Both the position numbers and the translations under genes were made by a program. From CAWAMD01 sp963783045 (GTDB taxonomy: Bacteria > Actinomycetota > Nitriliruptoria > Nitriliruptorales > Nitriliruptoraceae), in contig CAWAMD010000001.1 of assembly GCA_963783045.1 (NCBI GenBank), positions 186,001 to 250,000 on the forward strand: a stretch of 64,000 nucleotides of DNA. Direction: 5' to 3'. Every line of letters begins with the position of its first letter. Position 1 is the first letter of the stretch. The notes under the pieces were generated by a model that saw nothing but the letters and a program-made list of their open reading frames with translations, did no database searches and was not told where the DNA came from. This document shows positions 51,991-60,759 of the stretch, in pieces.

Positions 51991-52425
51991 ATGCCGAGGG
52001 ATGTCGGGAGCCACAGGGGTACGTCTCGCGTGGCCGCCGCCACGTCGTTCTGCCAAATCCGGCGGACGCGCGAGGCGGTGCTTCGGGAGCTCGCCCGGGC
52101 CGTGGCCGCCCTGGCGGAGGCCCGGACCGGCAACGTCGCCAACACGCCGGCAGTCGCTCACCTCGCCGCCCGGCGTCTCCGACTGCCAAGGTCGGGATCG
52201 CCTCAACCGGAGGCGCCCGGCCTGTGGGAACAGCTCGACACGATCGAGCAGCTGGTGACCGAACTGGAGACGGTGGCCTCTACGCGTGGGCGCAGCGGCG
52301 TCGATGGTGCCGTGTTCGCCGACCGGCTGGCTGCCGCATCGCAGGCGCTCGAGCGAGCTGGCCAGGCGCTGTCACGGTCCCGCAAGCGGGGCCTGTTCAC
52401 CGCATCGGGGGAGGACCAAGGATGA
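51991..52425 (+). CDS. Hypothetical helical protein (divergent from XRE repressor)
   Basis: The protein has 144 residues with no recognised domain: Arg/Ala-rich helices (REAVLRELARAVAALAEARTGNVANTPAVAHLAARR) and a second helical stretch (LWEQLDTIEQLVTELETVASTRG). The stop overlaps the next gene (ATGA). Its position opposite the XRE repressor with shared palindromes suggests it is repressed by it. Confidence 0.6.
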   Translation: MPRDVGSHRGTSRVAAATSFCQIRRTREAVLRELARAVAALAEARTGNVANTPAVAHLAARRLRLPRSGSPQPEAPGLWEQLDTIEQLVTELETVASTRGRSGVDGAVFADRLAAASQALERAGQALSRSRKRGLFTASGEDQG

Positions 52426-52667
52426 GTCGCCCGCGGGTGCCCCCGATGAGGCGCCCCGACGAAATCTGCTCGCGATGCCAGCCGATGGGCGCATCCGAGG
52501 TTGCGGAACTCCTCGGAGTCGAACGAACCACCGTTAACCAGTGGAACTACCGGGGCCTGTTACCAGATCCCGACTGGATCGTCCACGGCTACCCCGCCTG
52601 GGACCGACTCACCATCGAACGTTGGGCACAGCTCACCGGTAGGGGACGCCGGCCAGCGGCCCACTAG
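52422..52667 (+). CDS. MerR-like/HTH_17 small DNA-binding protein
   Basis: The protein has 81 residues from an ATG overlapping the preceding stop. MGASEVAELLGVERTTVNQWNYRGLLPDPDWIVHGYPAWDRLTIERWAQL is a MerR-type first-half HTH. Two Cys (ICSRCQP) near the N-terminus may bind metal. It is the second gene of the operon starting at 51991. It is convergent, with a 4-bp overlap, to the XRE gene at 52664-53038. Confidence 0.75.
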   Translation: MSRPRVPPMRRPDEICSRCQPMGASEVAELLGVERTTVNQWNYRGLLPDPDWIVHGYPAWDRLTIERWAQLTGRGRRPAAH

Positions 52668-53038
52668 CGACCGGGACCCGACGACTCCGAACGAAGCATC
52701 CGCTCGAGCTCGGCAACACGGCGGCGCAGCTCGGCGATCTCGCTCATCGCATCCCGACCGGGCGGAGAGGGGGGCGCCGGCTCCACGGACGGCGGCAACT
52801 CGCCAGCCGTCAAGAGCCTCCAGATCGCGTCATCGGGCCAGCCAAGTGCGCCGCAGACCTTGGCCAGTGTCGTGCGGTGGTACCGGGTCGACGACGCATT
52901 CTGCAGCTTCCTGACGGTCGCATCCGACACGCCCGCCGCGCGCGCGAGGTCGACCTGATCCCACCCCAGCTCACCGAGACGGTCGTTAATCGTCTCAGCG
53001 ACTCGCTCCCACGATTTAGGATCTGCTTTCGTCGGCAT
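52664..53038 (-). CDS. XRE-family regulator with C-terminal coiled coil
   Basis: The protein has 124 residues. HTH: INDRLGELGWDQVDLARAAGVSDATVRKLQN. The C-terminus MSEIAELRRRVAELERMLRSE is a short coiled coil for dimerisation. Its own promoter region (53039-53100) is AT-richer and contains AAGGGC...GCCCTT at 53087-53113. Confidence 0.8.
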   Translation of the reverse strand: MPTKADPKSWERVAETINDRLGELGWDQVDLARAAGVSDATVRKLQNASSTRYHRTTLAKVCGALGWPDDAIWRLLTAGELPPSVEPAPPSPPGRDAMSEIAELRRRVAELERMLRSESSGPGR

Positions 53039-53344
53039 GGCTCCACCTCCGGGCTTTCAAGAAAGTTGGGCGAATAGGCCGGCCTTTTAAGGGCAAGCTT
53101 ACTTGGTTCGCCCTTGCACGGCGCGCAAGCCTGAGAACATGTGGACTCGGTGGCCAGTCTCGTCCCGCGACAGGAGTGAGCGGTCTTTCTACGAACGTCG
53201 GATGCTCACCATGCGCGGAGGTCGGGGTTGCAAGACGGCGTGTCGGGCGGTCCAGGAGGAGTACCCGGTTGTACGAGGTTTCGGCGGCTGGTGTCGCCAG
53301 CCCTCGCGCTCGGGGCGGCTGATCCTCGTGGGAGCACGATGCGG
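53039..53344. other. Intergenic region, no gene recognised
   Basis: About 300 bp between two minus-strand genes. Apart from the AT-richer promoter-like start, I see no coding or structural feature. Confidence 0.4.
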
Positions 53345-55021
53345 TTAACACCGCCGGTCATGGTCCTCGATCCACTGCGCGAGCGCCGACCGGTCGGAGG
53401 TTGTGACGAGCGCGGTCTCCCACCGGCGACACCCAGAGATGACCGCGGCGGTTTCGTCTGGGAGTCGGTCGCCGTCGACGTAGAGGAGTCCGCCACCGAT
53501 GTCGCTGGCGAGTCCGGCGGCCAACAACCCGTGCCACCAGCCATAAGGCGCGGTGCCGTCGACGAGGACGTACCGGCTGTGGTCCGAGCTCGCCTTGGCC
53601 GCTGTCTCGAACCGGTTGGCGCCGGCGATCCGGCTGGCGACTTCCACACCGGGAAGTTTGTTCAACTCGTCGACGACGGTGGGGCTAATCGCTGATGAGC
53701 CGCCGAGCACCGTGACCGTGATGGTCTGGTCGAGCCGTCGGGCGGCGCCCTTAAGCCATCCGGCGACGCGCGGATCGAGCCGCTCGGTGCGGGTGAGCAG
53801 CAGCGGCGCATCCGGCCGGAGGTCGTCCTGGTGCATCCGGGCAGCGACAGCGTCCGCCCATGCTGCGGAGGTGTTGCCTCCATCGGGGCCATAGGCACGT
53901 CCGATTCGTACGTGCCCCGTCGAGGTCGGCCGGACTTCACCGAAGAAGTTCTCGTGCGCTGCCTCGACCGATGTCTCGATCCGGTCGACCCCGGCGAGCC
54001 GGGCCGGCTGGTAGCCGGCCGCGGAAACCTGGTCGGCGACCGCGGGCGAGATCGCTGCGTCGCCACCGAGCAAGTAGACGACGTCGCCCGGCTCGAGCAC
54101 CCGGTCGAGTTCGACGCGAGTCGCCGGATCGAGCGTCTCACCTTCGGTGAACAGCAGCGGTCCGGCGTGGGTCAGGCCGACCGAGGACAGCGCGTCCGGA
54201 AAGATGTCGGAACGCGCGAGGGTGGCGTGGCGAGCCGCTGGCCCGGTAGTCGCGTCGTTGCCGCCTGAGGTACGCCAGTCCGGGAACCGAGTGCGGCTCG
54301 TCTCGATGGCGGCGGTGACGGGCGAGCGCCAGACGAGCTGGTCAGTCGTGCTCGGGTCGGCGTCCCACGGCGAGACCTGCTCCGCGGCGACATACGGGCC
54401 GTACATCGGTTCAGCGAGCAGCCCGTCCTCGGGCGATCGGAGGTTCGGGAACTGGTCGGACGCGCCCGAGGAGCAGGACAGGCACGGTTCGACGAACGTC
54501 TCGACGCTTCGCAGGTCGACCGCGACCGCGGAGAGCCGCTCCGGTGCACATTCGCGGTACGGGTACGTCACGGTGACCGTCCGGCCAGCATCACCGACAT
54601 CCGCCGTGCCGCAAGGCTGCGGCGACGTGGGCCCGCCCGTGTGCCACGTCGGCACGGACGCCGCGCCGGAGCGGACGGTGGTGCCGACGTGCGCGTACCG
54701 GTCGGCGCCGGCGCCTCGGTGCATGAAGTCGAGGGTCCACGACACGTCAACGTCGTGATCGCGGATGTCGTCGGCGAAGGTGACGGCGAGCTCTACCGTG
54801 CCGCCGCTCGTTACGTCGGCGCGCCGGATCTCGACCTCGACGAGGTCACCGACGTCGCGCATGGCCGCGTCGTCGGTCTGGACGTCCCCGGTCGGGTCAG
54901 AGAAGTTGTTGCGCTGGGCGGCGCCCGTGACGGCTGAGGCTGGCGCGGCCACCGGCAGGAGGAGCGCGACGGCGAGCAGCACGAAGGCGGAGTGGGCGGC
55001 AGTTGCAATTGATGATGCCAT
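53345..55021 (-). CDS. Secreted cell-wall-binding protein with three CWB2 repeats (divergent third member)
   Basis: The ATG at 55021 gives 558 residues with a signal peptide (FVLLAVALLLPVAAPASA). Residues about 30-270 form a beta-rich N-terminal domain of unknown function (DPTGDVQTDDAAMRDVGDLVEVEIRRADVTSGGTVELAVTFADDI) with paired Cys (PCLSCSSG). Three CWB2 repeats follow (ARSDIFPDALSSVGLTHAGPLLFT, VYLLGGDAAISPAVADQV, RIAGANRFETAAKASSD). It ends SGCRRWETA...DHDRRC, the same terminal Cys pattern as copies A and B, but otherwise has low identity to them. It is divergent from the beta-helix gene with a shared AT-rich intergenic region. Confidence 0.9.
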   Translation of the reverse strand: MASSIATAAHSAFVLLAVALLLPVAAPASAVTGAAQRNNFSDPTGDVQTDDAAMRDVGDLVEVEIRRADVTSGGTVELAVTFADDIRDHDVDVSWTLDFMHRGAGADRYAHVGTTVRSGAASVPTWHTGGPTSPQPCGTADVGDAGRTVTVTYPYRECAPERLSAVAVDLRSVETFVEPCLSCSSGASDQFPNLRSPEDGLLAEPMYGPYVAAEQVSPWDADPSTTDQLVWRSPVTAAIETSRTRFPDWRTSGGNDATTGPAARHATLARSDIFPDALSSVGLTHAGPLLFTEGETLDPATRVELDRVLEPGDVVYLLGGDAAISPAVADQVSAAGYQPARLAGVDRIETSVEAAHENFFGEVRPTSTGHVRIGRAYGPDGGNTSAAWADAVAARMHQDDLRPDAPLLLTRTERLDPRVAGWLKGAARRLDQTITVTVLGGSSAISPTVVDELNKLPGVEVASRIAGANRFETAAKASSDHSRYVLVDGTAPYGWWHGLLAAGLASDIGGGLLYVDGDRLPDETAAVISGCRRWETALVTTSDRSALAQWIEDHDRRC

Positions 55022-55304
55022 GTCTAATCCCGTTCGGATGGCGGCGAGTCGCAGGTCGCGCCAAGCGCCCCTGCCGCGGCTCCCGGGGGATCGGACGATC
55101 CACCGCAAGCCGGCATGCGCCAGCGTAAGGCTCCTGGTGCGTCGTTGCGTCTCGACAATCCCGGCAGGCGCAACGGAACCCGGCTCCGAATCCACCGACC
55201 ACCCCGCGCCCGCCAACTGTCATCGGTACACGACAGAGTTATTAGCCGAAGTTTAGGCTGATTATTTAGCTTCACATCGCACTCCAACCCCAAAGGAGAC
55301 GATC
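55022..55304. promoter_or_regulatory. Divergent intergenic region of two secreted-protein genes
   Basis: 283 bp. The stretch 55222-55270 (GTTATTAGCCGAAGTTTAGG and GATTATTTAGC) is much richer in A+T than its surroundings and should hold the promoter for the plus-strand gene. AAAGGAG lies eight bases before the GTG/ATG at 55305. No exact sigma consensus is clear. Confidence 0.45.
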
Positions 55305-56436
55305 GTGAAGCGATCAATCTGTGCACTCGTGGCGGCAATGGCAGCCACGTTCTTCCCAACGGGAACGGCATCGGCGGCTGTGTCGTCGTGCGTCAACCCT
55401 GGCCTGTCCGACCACGGCGACGGCAGCGTCGTCGGAACCATCGAGTACTGCGTGAACCGCGGGGACGTTTACCTCGACCCGAGTCTCGTGTACGACGTGC
55501 AGACGCCCATCAACATCACGAGGAGCTACGCCCTCCTCGACACGTCCGGGGCGACGGACTGGTCAAACGGCGCCACCGTCCGAGCGGTCGGTGGCCCCTC
55601 CTACATGGTGGACATCAGTGCCGACAACGTGGACATCTTCCGTGTCGAGTTCGACGGACGTGGCGCCGCCTACCGCGGCATCAACGTCCGCAACACGTCG
55701 GGTGTCGATCTCGGAAACATCGCCGTCGTCCGCACCCGGAACTCGGGTAGCAGCACCGGGCATCTCATCGACGGCTCGGGCAGCACGAACCTCGATGTCA
55801 CATGGTCGGACCTGAAGTACGCCGGCTTCTACGGCACGTCCACCACGACCGGTGCGGCTGCCGGTGTGAAGCTGGTGAGCTCGAGCGGTGGCCGAGTCCT
55901 CCACAATTACATCTTCGGAACCTCGTCGGCGGGGGTCGACATCACCGGCTCGACGGGGACGGAAGTGGGAAACAACAAGATCCACGCCACGGGTCGTGCA
56001 ACCCTGTACGGCGGCGCCTCAGCGGACGGAATCACCGGATACCACAACGGCGACGGCAAGGTTCTGAACTGGAACATCCACGACAACGACGTCGCGGACT
56101 GGGCGAACCACGGCATCCACGTCTCGGGGCGAGACATCGAGATCAAGTACAACACCATCCGCATGCCTCACTCCCAGGCGCCGGGCTTCCCCCTGTCCGT
56201 CAAGGACGAGGCACACCAGCCCAGCCCGTGGGACTGCACCTGGGAGATCTGGCCGCAGTACAACAAGATCGCGTCGCACAACTCGGCGTACATGGTGATG
56301 AACCGCGATCACAAGCCTGAATTCGAATGGTGTGCCCGCAGGGGTCTACCCAACCGGGAACACCGACTACAGCACTGGAGCGGCGTTGAACAACTCCACG
56401 CTCCTCACTGTGCAGCACGACTCGCCGCATTGCTAA
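55305..56436 (+). pseudogene. Secreted parallel beta-helix protein, frameshifted near the C-terminus
   Basis: The start is a GTG with AAAGGAG upstream. The signal peptide (ALVAAMAATFFPTGTASA) is followed by repeating beta-helix coils (VDIFRVEFDGRGAAYRGINVRNTSGVDLGNIAVV, GVKLVSSSGGRVLHNYIFGTSSAGVDITGS, IHDNDVADWANHGIHVSGRDIEIKYNTIRM). Near 56328 the frame changes: after HKPEFE the natural continuation, GVYPTGNTDYSTGAALNNST then HDSPHC and TAA at 56434, lies one base out. The restored protein would have about 377 residues. The fold fits pectate lyase-like or carbohydrate-binding exoproteins; no catalytic residues are recognised. Confidence 0.8.
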
Positions 56437-56445
56437 CGAGACGTC

Positions 56446-56485
56446 GAACGACGCAGGGGGGCCGCGGCGCCCCCCTGCGTCGTTC
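56446..56485 (+). terminator. Strong hairpin after the beta-helix gene
   Basis: A perfect 16-bp stem (GAACGACGCAGGGGGG / CCCCCCTGCGTCGTTC) with an 8-base loop, 9 bp after the natural TAA. It supports 56436 as the true gene end. Confidence 0.85.
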
Positions 56486-56605
56486 CGTCGTGCAGCGAAC
56501 CGCGGCAGTTCTTGTTTGGAGCGCTGCGGGGAGCTGGTTCGCTTCGATGGACACCCCCGTTTCGGCTGACTCTCTGCGGTCACGCTGGAGGCCGGTAGGC
56601 CGGAC

Positions 56606-56785
56606 GTGACACCATCGTGACACCGCACCGGGCGGGATGGAGCGGCGAGCCTTGGGACTGGGTGGCATGACGCCGATGTATTTCCGCAGGTCAGCGGCAC
56701 ATCGTGGGATGCTGCGGAACGCGTCGGCAGCCTCGCCACACGGTTCAGGTCCGTCCAGTATCGAGTGCCCCCGACGCGGCCGCCA
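56606..56785. repeat. att-like remnant resembling the tRNA-Leu element end
   Basis: GTGACACCATCGTGACACC (56606-56624) and the following GCACC...GCGGGAT...GCGGCG resemble 3239-3280, and CACGGTTCAGGTCCGT (about 56739-56755) equals the start of the tRNA-Leu att core. The rest of the tRNA 3' end is absent. Confidence 0.6.
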
Positions 56786-56960
56786 TCGGCCTGCTCGCGG
56801 ACCGCCTTCGAGGCGGTGCCGTTCACTCTGGGCGACAGCCTCCGATAAGGGTCGAGGCCCCACCGCTTCGTCGCTATGACGGGAATCAGGAGGGTCGGTA
56901 CTGCTACGGGGCCAGTGACGCCTCCCCGGCACCGGCCACCAGGACCTGCTGACACAAGGC
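56786..56960. repeat. Duplicated unit copy B, left part (interrupted by IS21 element)
   Basis: It matches 47166-47348. The match breaks at 56960, directly before the TG end of the IS, and resumes at 62741. Confidence 0.88.
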
Positions 56961-57003
56961 TGATGACGCTCGCCGAATCTCCCCAGAGTTGCTCGCTGAA
57001 TTT
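56961..57003 (+). repeat. IS21 left end with subterminal repeats
   Basis: TGATGACGCTCG, then two copies of an ATTTCCCCAG/ATCTCCCCAG motif with 20-22 bp period; inverse counterpart at 62698-62740. Confidence 0.85.
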
Positions 57004-57039
57004 CCCCAGGTGAGTCCGGGTGTGGCGCGGGCAGGGTAG

Positions 57040-57321
57040 TCACGCTGTGTGGCTGTTGAGCCCCTTCCGTAGGTTCTCGACGTGTTGTTGGTGGGCGCGC
57101 ATGCGGTAGCTGTCGCCGTCGATGGCGATGATGACCGAGCGGTGCATGAGCCGGTCGAGCATGGCGGCGGCGACGACGGGGTCGTCGAAGATCTCGCCCC
57201 ATTGGGAGATGCCGCGGTTGGTGGTCAACACGATGGAGCCGTGGCCGTAGCGGCGGTTGATGACCTGGAACAGCGCGGCGGCGGCTTCGCCGGTCAGCGG
57301 CAGGTAGCCGAGCTCATCGAC
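57040..57321 (-). pseudogene. istB: istB, C-terminal part (split by RIT element)
   Basis: It encodes the IstB end: DELGYLPLTGEAAAALFQVINRRYGHGSIVLTTNRGISQWGEIFDDP and RLMHRSVIIAIDGDSYRMR, to the stop at 57040. IstB is the AAA+ ATPase that assists the IS21 transposase. Joined to 60760-61269 minus a 5-bp duplication (TCGAC) it gives an intact 263-residue protein. Confidence 0.92.
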
Positions 57322-57342
57322 CTATGCCGATGTCCGCATAGA

Positions 57343-57461
57343 TCGACTTATGCCGACCTCGGGATTATGCCGACACGCGTCCGGGCGAGGAAGCGAAGCC
57401 TGCGGTGGGGCCCATCCCGGCGGGGATCTCGAGCGTGTCGGGCGCGTAGAGGTCGGCATAA
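57343..57461 (+). repeat. RIT inverted repeat, left
   Basis: 119 bp, matching the reverse complement of 60640-60758 except for about six bases. The outermost part has TTATGCCGACCTCGGG and TTATGCCGAC in tandem, a probable recombinase-binding motif; another GGCATAA lies at the inner edge. Confidence 0.92.
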
Positions 57462-58454
57462 TCACAGGCTCTCGAGGAACGCGAGCAGGGGGTCGGGAGG
57501 CCGGTAACGGCCAGGGGGCGTCGATGCCGGGGTCACGCGCGCCAGGGCTTGTTCCTTGATCGTCAGATCGGCGTGGAGGTAGACGTTGGTGGAGCGCACG
57601 TCGGCGTGGCCGAGCCAGAGCGCGATCACCGAGCTGTCGACCCCGGCTTGGAGCAGCGCCATCGCACTGGTGTGTCGCAGCACGTGAGGCGTCAGCCGTT
57701 TGGCCCGTAGCGACGGGCATCGATCAGCCGCGGTCGCAGCGTGCTTGGCGACTCGTCGTTCGACCGCGTCGCGGCTGAGCCGCCTGCCTGTCCGGACAGG
57801 AAACAGCGGATCGTCGGGTCGGCCGTCTCGTTCCCGAAGCCACACTCGCAGCACCGCGGCGGTGGTTTCGGTGAGGGGCACGGCCCGCTGCTTACGGCCT
57901 TTGCCGTTGCAGCGGACGTTCGCGCCGCCGGTGCTCAGAGTCACGTCGCCGCAGTTGAGCCCGGTTAGTTCCGAGACTCGCAGGCCGGTCTGGATCGTCA
58001 GGAGCAGCAGGGCATGGTCACGTCGTCCTTCCCAGCTGGTCCGGTCGGGAGCCGCCAGCAGGGCATCGACCTCGGTGGCGGTGAGGAAGGCCACGGTGGC
58101 CTTGTCGAACCGCTTCGGGGGGATGGCCAGCACCTGCTGGATGGTCGCGGCATGTTCGGGGTGGCGCAGCGCCGCGTAGGTGAACAGCGAACGGATCGCG
58201 GTCAGACGGGCGTTGCGGGTCCGTGCGCTGTTGTGCCGTTCACGTTCGAGGTGGTCCAGGAACGCGGCGATCACGGGGGCGTCCAGATCGTCCCAGTCCA
58301 GCGCCGAGGGAGCGACCCCGTGCCGTTGCTGCACGAAGGTCAGCAGCAGCCGGAGGCCGTCGCGGTAGGCCGCGATGGTCCGTGGGGAGGCCTGACGCTG
58401 GCGTGCCAGCCGTTCGGTGAAGAACGCCTGCATGGTCGGAGCGACCGCGCTCAT
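57462..58454 (-). CDS. RIT tyrosine recombinase, third gene
   Basis: The ATG at 58454 (overlapping the second gene by 4 bp) gives 330 residues. N-terminal SAM-like domain (TMQAFFTERLARQRQASPRTIAAYRDGLRLLL) and catalytic domain: Arg in QTGLRVSELTGL, HVLRHTSAMALLQ (HxxR), WLGHADVRSTNVYLHAD (H...Y). All catalytic residues are present. It is the last of the trio; its stop abuts the left inverted repeat. Confidence 0.92.
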   Translation of the reverse strand: MSAVAPTMQAFFTERLARQRQASPRTIAAYRDGLRLLLTFVQQRHGVAPSALDWDDLDAPVIAAFLDHLERERHNSARTRNARLTAIRSLFTYAALRHPEHAATIQQVLAIPPKRFDKATVAFLTATEVDALLAAPDRTSWEGRRDHALLLLTIQTGLRVSELTGLNCGDVTLSTGGANVRCNGKGRKQRAVPLTETTAAVLRVWLRERDGRPDDPLFPVRTGRRLSRDAVERRVAKHAATAADRCPSLRAKRLTPHVLRHTSAMALLQAGVDSSVIALWLGHADVRSTNVYLHADLTIKEQALARVTPASTPPGRYRPPDPLLAFLESL

Positions 58455-59380
58455 GATCGCACCGCTGTGCTGGCCGCCTGGAGACGGTCGGCGGCCGCCG
58501 CCAGCAGTTCCGGGGTGGCCGACAGATACCAGTAGGTCCACCGCGGGTCGCGGTGACCGAGGTAGGTCGACAGCCACGGCAGCCGCGCGTCGATGTTCTC
58601 TCCGCTGCGATACCACTCGACGAGGGTTCGCATCGCGAAGGAATGGCGCAGCCCGTGCAACGTCGGGGTCGCCGTCGCTCCGGCTCCGACCTTGGCGTCA
58701 TCGACCAGGGTGCGGAAGGTCTGACAGACCACTGTGTAACACAGGCGGGTTCGGCGCGAGGACACGAAGAAGCTCGGCTGCGGGCTCGGCTGCAGCTCGT
58801 CACGCTGGGCGGCGTAGACCGCGAGCGCAGCGAGGGTGCTCGCCTGCACGGGCACCTGCCGGGACTTGCCGAACTTCGATTCCCGGATGAGCAGGACGCC
58901 CTCGGACCAGTCGACATCGCTGCGGTCCAGCCGGATCGCTTCGCCGATCCGCAGCCCCGTGACCGAGAGCAGCCCGATCAGGGTCCGGTAGGTCGCGGCC
59001 CGCAAGGCCGGCTGGGGCAGCGACCGGTGGGTCTGGTCGAGCAGCGCGGCGATGTCGTGGGGTGTGTAGATGAACGGGGCTCGCCGTCGGCGCCGGTAGG
59101 GCAACAGCCCCACCGGTGGAACCTCGGTCCGGGGATCCAGACCCGCCAGGTAGCGGGCGAACCCGCGCACGGCAGTCATGCGAGAGGGTCCGACCGTCGT
59201 CGCCGGATCGGTGTCGTGCTGCGCCCACGCCAGGGCATTCTCGACGGTGACCGTGTCGGCCCCGATCGAGCCCAGGTAGGCGAGGAACCGGGGAAGCAGC
59301 CGGGCCGCGCCGGCCAGATCATGCCCCAGCGAACGGCGCAGCTGCAGGTAGTCGGCCAGCGACTGCTCGAGGGTGCTCAT
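58451..59380 (-). CDS. RIT tyrosine recombinase, second gene
   Basis: The protein has 309 residues. Core-binding domain MSTLEQSLADYLQLRRSLGHDLAGAARLL; catalytic Arg in VTGLRIGEAIRL, box II LHGLRHSFAMRTL, then YLGHRDPRWTYWYLSATPELL with Tyr. This middle type with an RSLGHDL start and a GHRDPRWTYWYL end is characteristic of the second gene of such trios. ATG overlaps the first gene; stop overlaps the third. Confidence 0.92.
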   Translation of the reverse strand: MSTLEQSLADYLQLRRSLGHDLAGAARLLPRFLAYLGSIGADTVTVENALAWAQHDTDPATTVGPSRMTAVRGFARYLAGLDPRTEVPPVGLLPYRRRRRAPFIYTPHDIAALLDQTHRSLPQPALRAATYRTLIGLLSVTGLRIGEAIRLDRSDVDWSEGVLLIRESKFGKSRQVPVQASTLAALAVYAAQRDELQPSPQPSFFVSSRRTRLCYTVVCQTFRTLVDDAKVGAGATATPTLHGLRHSFAMRTLVEWYRSGENIDARLPWLSTYLGHRDPRWTYWYLSATPELLAAAADRLQAASTAVRS

Positions 59381-60576
59381 GGCCGTGCCCCGGGCCAGGG
59401 CAGCGCGACCTGCCGGAGTGAGGCGACGTTGACCTTGGCGTAGATCGCCGTGGTCGCCAGATCCTGGTGGCGCAGCACCTGGCTGATCTCCACCAGCGCC
59501 GCGCCGTTGGCCAGCATCGCGGTCGCCAGCCCGTGACGGAGCCGATGCGGGCCCACGGGCGCATAGCCGGCGCGCCTGCAAGCACGTCTCACGACATCGC
59601 TGACCAGATCGGGACGGATCGCCCGGTGCGGCGCCTTGACGGTCACGAACACGTGACGGTCGTCGCAGCCGGAACGACCAGTCCGGAGGTAGGTGGCAAC
59701 AGCGTCGCCCACGTCGACGGGGAGGGGCAGACGGTCGAGCCGTCCGGCCTTGCCCCGCACCTCGAGCTCGCCAGCCCGCCACGCGATGTCACCGAACTCC
59801 ATCCGGGCGACCTCCGCCGAGCGCAATCCGAGACGGGCCACGAGCATGAGGATGGCGAAGTCCCTGATCCCGACCGCACGGGTCCGGTCGCAACCATCCA
59901 GCAGATCCTGAACCTGCTGGGCGGTCACCGACTGCGGGATCGTCGTGTGACGCCACCCCGCCACCGGAGGCACCGACGCCGCCAGTGGCATCGGCGTGAG
60001 ACCCTCGACGTAGAGGAACCGCAGCAGCGACCGCAGCTCGGCCACGCGGCCCTTGGCCGACCCCACGCTCACACGACCGCACTCGGCCAGCAGGAACGTC
60101 GACACCGTTGCGCCGGTCAGGCCAGCGACATCGATGTCGTCGCCTGTCAGCCGCTGCTGCAGGAACCGGCGGGCGAGGTTCTCGTAGCGCAGCACCGTGG
60201 CGGCGGCCAGGCCGCGGTCCTCGATCATCCAGTCCCGGTAGCGGCCGATGAGCACGTCCAGCGCCGTGGGCGCAGGTGCGACCTGCTCGGCGATGACCTG
60301 TCGTTCTCGGAGAAGGTCCAGCAGCACAGCGAAGCTGCGCAGGGTCGGCACCCGCCGATCTCCGCGGGAACGCAGGTCGTCGATGAACTCCTGGATCCGC
60401 CCTTCGTCAAGGACCTCGACGGCGAGCCCACGTTCCGACATCCACCGACCCAGCCGCCCGAGTTCTTTCAGCTTCCCTCGCGTCGACCCCGCCGTGTATC
60501 CGGCCTGCTCCAGCCGCGATCGGTAGCCCTCCACGAACGGGCCCATCGCGCCCGGCTTGCGTCGTGTTCCTGCCAT
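59377..60576 (-). CDS. RIT tyrosine recombinase, first gene
   Basis: The protein has 399 residues. An N-terminal extension (about 1-110) precedes the SAM-like domain (DVLIGRYRDWMIEDRGLAAATVLRYENLARRFL). Catalytic residues: LGLRSAEVARM, HRLRHGLATAML, LRHQDLATTAIYAKV (His and Tyr). First to be translated; its start is 64 bp inside the right inverted repeat. Confidence 0.92.
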   Translation of the reverse strand: MAGTRRKPGAMGPFVEGYRSRLEQAGYTAGSTRGKLKELGRLGRWMSERGLAVEVLDEGRIQEFIDDLRSRGDRRVPTLRSFAVLLDLLRERQVIAEQVAPAPTALDVLIGRYRDWMIEDRGLAAATVLRYENLARRFLQQRLTGDDIDVAGLTGATVSTFLLAECGRVSVGSAKGRVAELRSLLRFLYVEGLTPMPLAASVPPVAGWRHTTIPQSVTAQQVQDLLDGCDRTRAVGIRDFAILMLVARLGLRSAEVARMEFGDIAWRAGELEVRGKAGRLDRLPLPVDVGDAVATYLRTGRSGCDDRHVFVTVKAPHRAIRPDLVSDVVRRACRRAGYAPVGPHRLRHGLATAMLANGAALVEISQVLRHQDLATTAIYAKVNVASLRQVALPWPGARP

Positions 60577-60639
60577 GCCCTCTCTCCTGTCCCGGAGCGC
60601 ACGCTCCGACGACAGGAAGGCTCCACCACGACCCCGGTG

Positions 60640-60758
60640 TTATGCCGATCTCTGCGCTCCCGGCACGCTCGAGATCCCCGCCGGGATGGGCCCCACCGCA
60701 GGCTTCGCTTCCTCGCTCGGACGCGTGTCGGCATAATCCCGAGGTCGGCATAAGTCGA
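60640..60758 (-). repeat. RIT inverted repeat, right
   Basis: Reverse-complement partner of 57343-57461. Ends GGTCGGCATAAG before the TCGAC duplication. Confidence 0.92.
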
Positions 60759-60759
60759 C

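Larger units (their letters stand above)
57322..60759 (-). mobile_element. RIT element (three tyrosine recombinases) inserted in istB
   Basis: Three minus-strand tyrosine recombinase genes with ATGA overlaps, bounded by 119-bp near-perfect inverted repeats, lie between the two istB parts. TCGAC occurs on both sides (57317-57321, 60755-60759). Removing 57322-60759 restores the istB frame exactly. This matches the RIT (recombinase in trio) class of elements, which carry only such gene trios. The left end has about 20 extra bases (CTATGCCGATGTCCGCATAG) before the inverted repeat. Confidence 0.92.
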
